Shown here piece by piece: positions 14,282 to 14,503 of a DNA stretch of 14,503 nucleotides. The notes under the pieces are model-generated. The model did not search any database. It saw nothing but the letters and a program-made list of their open reading frames with translations, and had not been told where the DNA came from. The first letter of the stretch is position 1. Each line of letters begins with the position of its first letter. Source of the stretch: Arenicella sp. (GTDB lineage: Bacteria > Pseudomonadota > Gammaproteobacteria > Arenicellales > Arenicellaceae). The DNA is taken from positions 1 to 14,503 of the forward strand of contig JALZWI010000217.1 of assembly GCA_023299895.1 (NCBI GenBank), given 5' to 3'. The translations under genes and the position numbers were made by a program.

Positions 14282-14324
14282 AACTGTTAGGGGTTCTATG
14301 AAAATAGAACCCCTAACAGTTTTT
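14282..14324 (+). terminator. Rho-independent terminator with 18-bp perfect stem
   Basis: The left arm (14282-14299, AACTGTTAGGGGTTCTAT) and right arm (14304-14321) are exact complements around a GAAA loop. The right arm runs into TTTTT and then TATATTT. It lies ten bases after the doxX stop. The reverse strand lacks a T tract, so it acts mainly on plus-strand transcripts. Confidence 0.92.
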
Positions 14325-14422
14325 ATATTTCATAAACAGGTTAGTGCAACCTCTGCATTGCTCGCTAAGATTGGAAAACAAGGTTTATTTCCCCCACACC
14401 GCCAACCCCATTGGAATTTTTG

Positions 14423-14503
14423 TCAGCTTGAACCCATATTCACTATCGTTGGGCAGTTATCAATAATCGCATGAATACCATATAAATCGTTATTATCAAT
14501 AGA
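14423..14503 (-). CDS. Possible C-terminal end of a gene entering from the right edge
   Basis: The minus strand is open from the window edge to a TGA at 14423-14425, giving 26 residues that end TIVNMGSS. The fragment includes LYGIHAIIDNCPT, which looks protein-like, but no family is recognised and an open stretch of this length can occur by chance. It would converge on doxX with the strong terminator between them. Confidence 0.25.
   Translation of the reverse strand, partial: SIDNNDLYGIHAIIDNCPTIVNMGSS

Noticed and set aside
13801..14284. doxX as a mobile cassette, because GTCTAAC occurs at 13801-13807 and 14278-14284
   Set aside because: Heptamers recur by chance. The downstream copy overlaps the edge of a terminator hairpin, and no attC structure is present.
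14066..14474. Plus-strand frames overlapping and following doxX
   Set aside because: They read doxX out of frame and run across the terminator hairpin.
1..14503. CRISPR array, tRNA, rRNA, insertion sequence or phage genes
   Set aside because: No regularly spaced direct repeats, cloverleaf-like segments, transposase motifs or phage structural genes were seen on either strand.

Overview
The window looks like chromosomal DNA of an AT-leaning, free-living, probably marine gammaproteobacterium. The supporting evidence is a long-form (type 2) 2-isopropylmalate synthase paired with a divergent Lrp/AsnC regulator, a compact modABC molybdate operon, a DoxX protein, and a large secreted multidomain phosphoesterase. 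No rRNA or tRNA gene, transposase, integrase, phage gene or CRISPR array is visible. The species cannot be fixed from the sequence alone.

Left part (1-2410): the 5' part of a luciferase-like flavin monooxygenase gene runs off the left edge on the minus strand. A 320-base gap with a perfect 13-bp inverted repeat follows, then a minus-strand gene for an unrecognised six-helix membrane protein. That gene is bracketed by a 10-bp inverted repeat, followed by about 500 bases without a gene. Centre-left (2411-5835): leuA (minus) and an lrp-type regulator (plus) diverge from a 138-bp intergenic region. That region holds a consensus -10 for leuA, a sigma70-like promoter for lrp, and a 14-bp TGATCA-centred palindrome overlapping the lrp promoter. 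The regulator is translationally coupled (ATGA) to a membrane-anchored serine hydrolase of the beta-lactamase/PBP fold.

Centre-right (5854-12352) is one long minus-strand run, read from high to low coordinates. It begins with a secreted purple-acid-phosphatase-like metallophosphoesterase with extra Ig-like, DNRLRE and PKD/REJ-like domains. A DUF922 putative zinc protease is coupled to it by an ATGA overlap. Next come modA, modB and modC for molybdate uptake, and last a short NAD(P)-binding SDR-like gene, 33 bp behind modC and possibly in the same operon. A signal-bearing TPR gene diverges from the phosphoesterase gene.

Right end (13361-14503): 485 bases without a convincing gene carry an 8-bp palindromic hairpin upstream of a doxX-family gene. 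That gene has a strong ribosome binding site and ends at an 18-bp perfect-stem terminator. A possible 26-residue C-terminal fragment of a minus-strand gene sits at the right edge.

Most genes are ordinary housekeeping or accessory chromosomal genes. The least explained units are (a) the phosphoesterase / DUF922 / TPR envelope cluster, (b) the hydrolase coupled to the Lrp-family regulator, and (c) the repeats around the unrecognised membrane protein. No defence system or other known exotic system can be supported.
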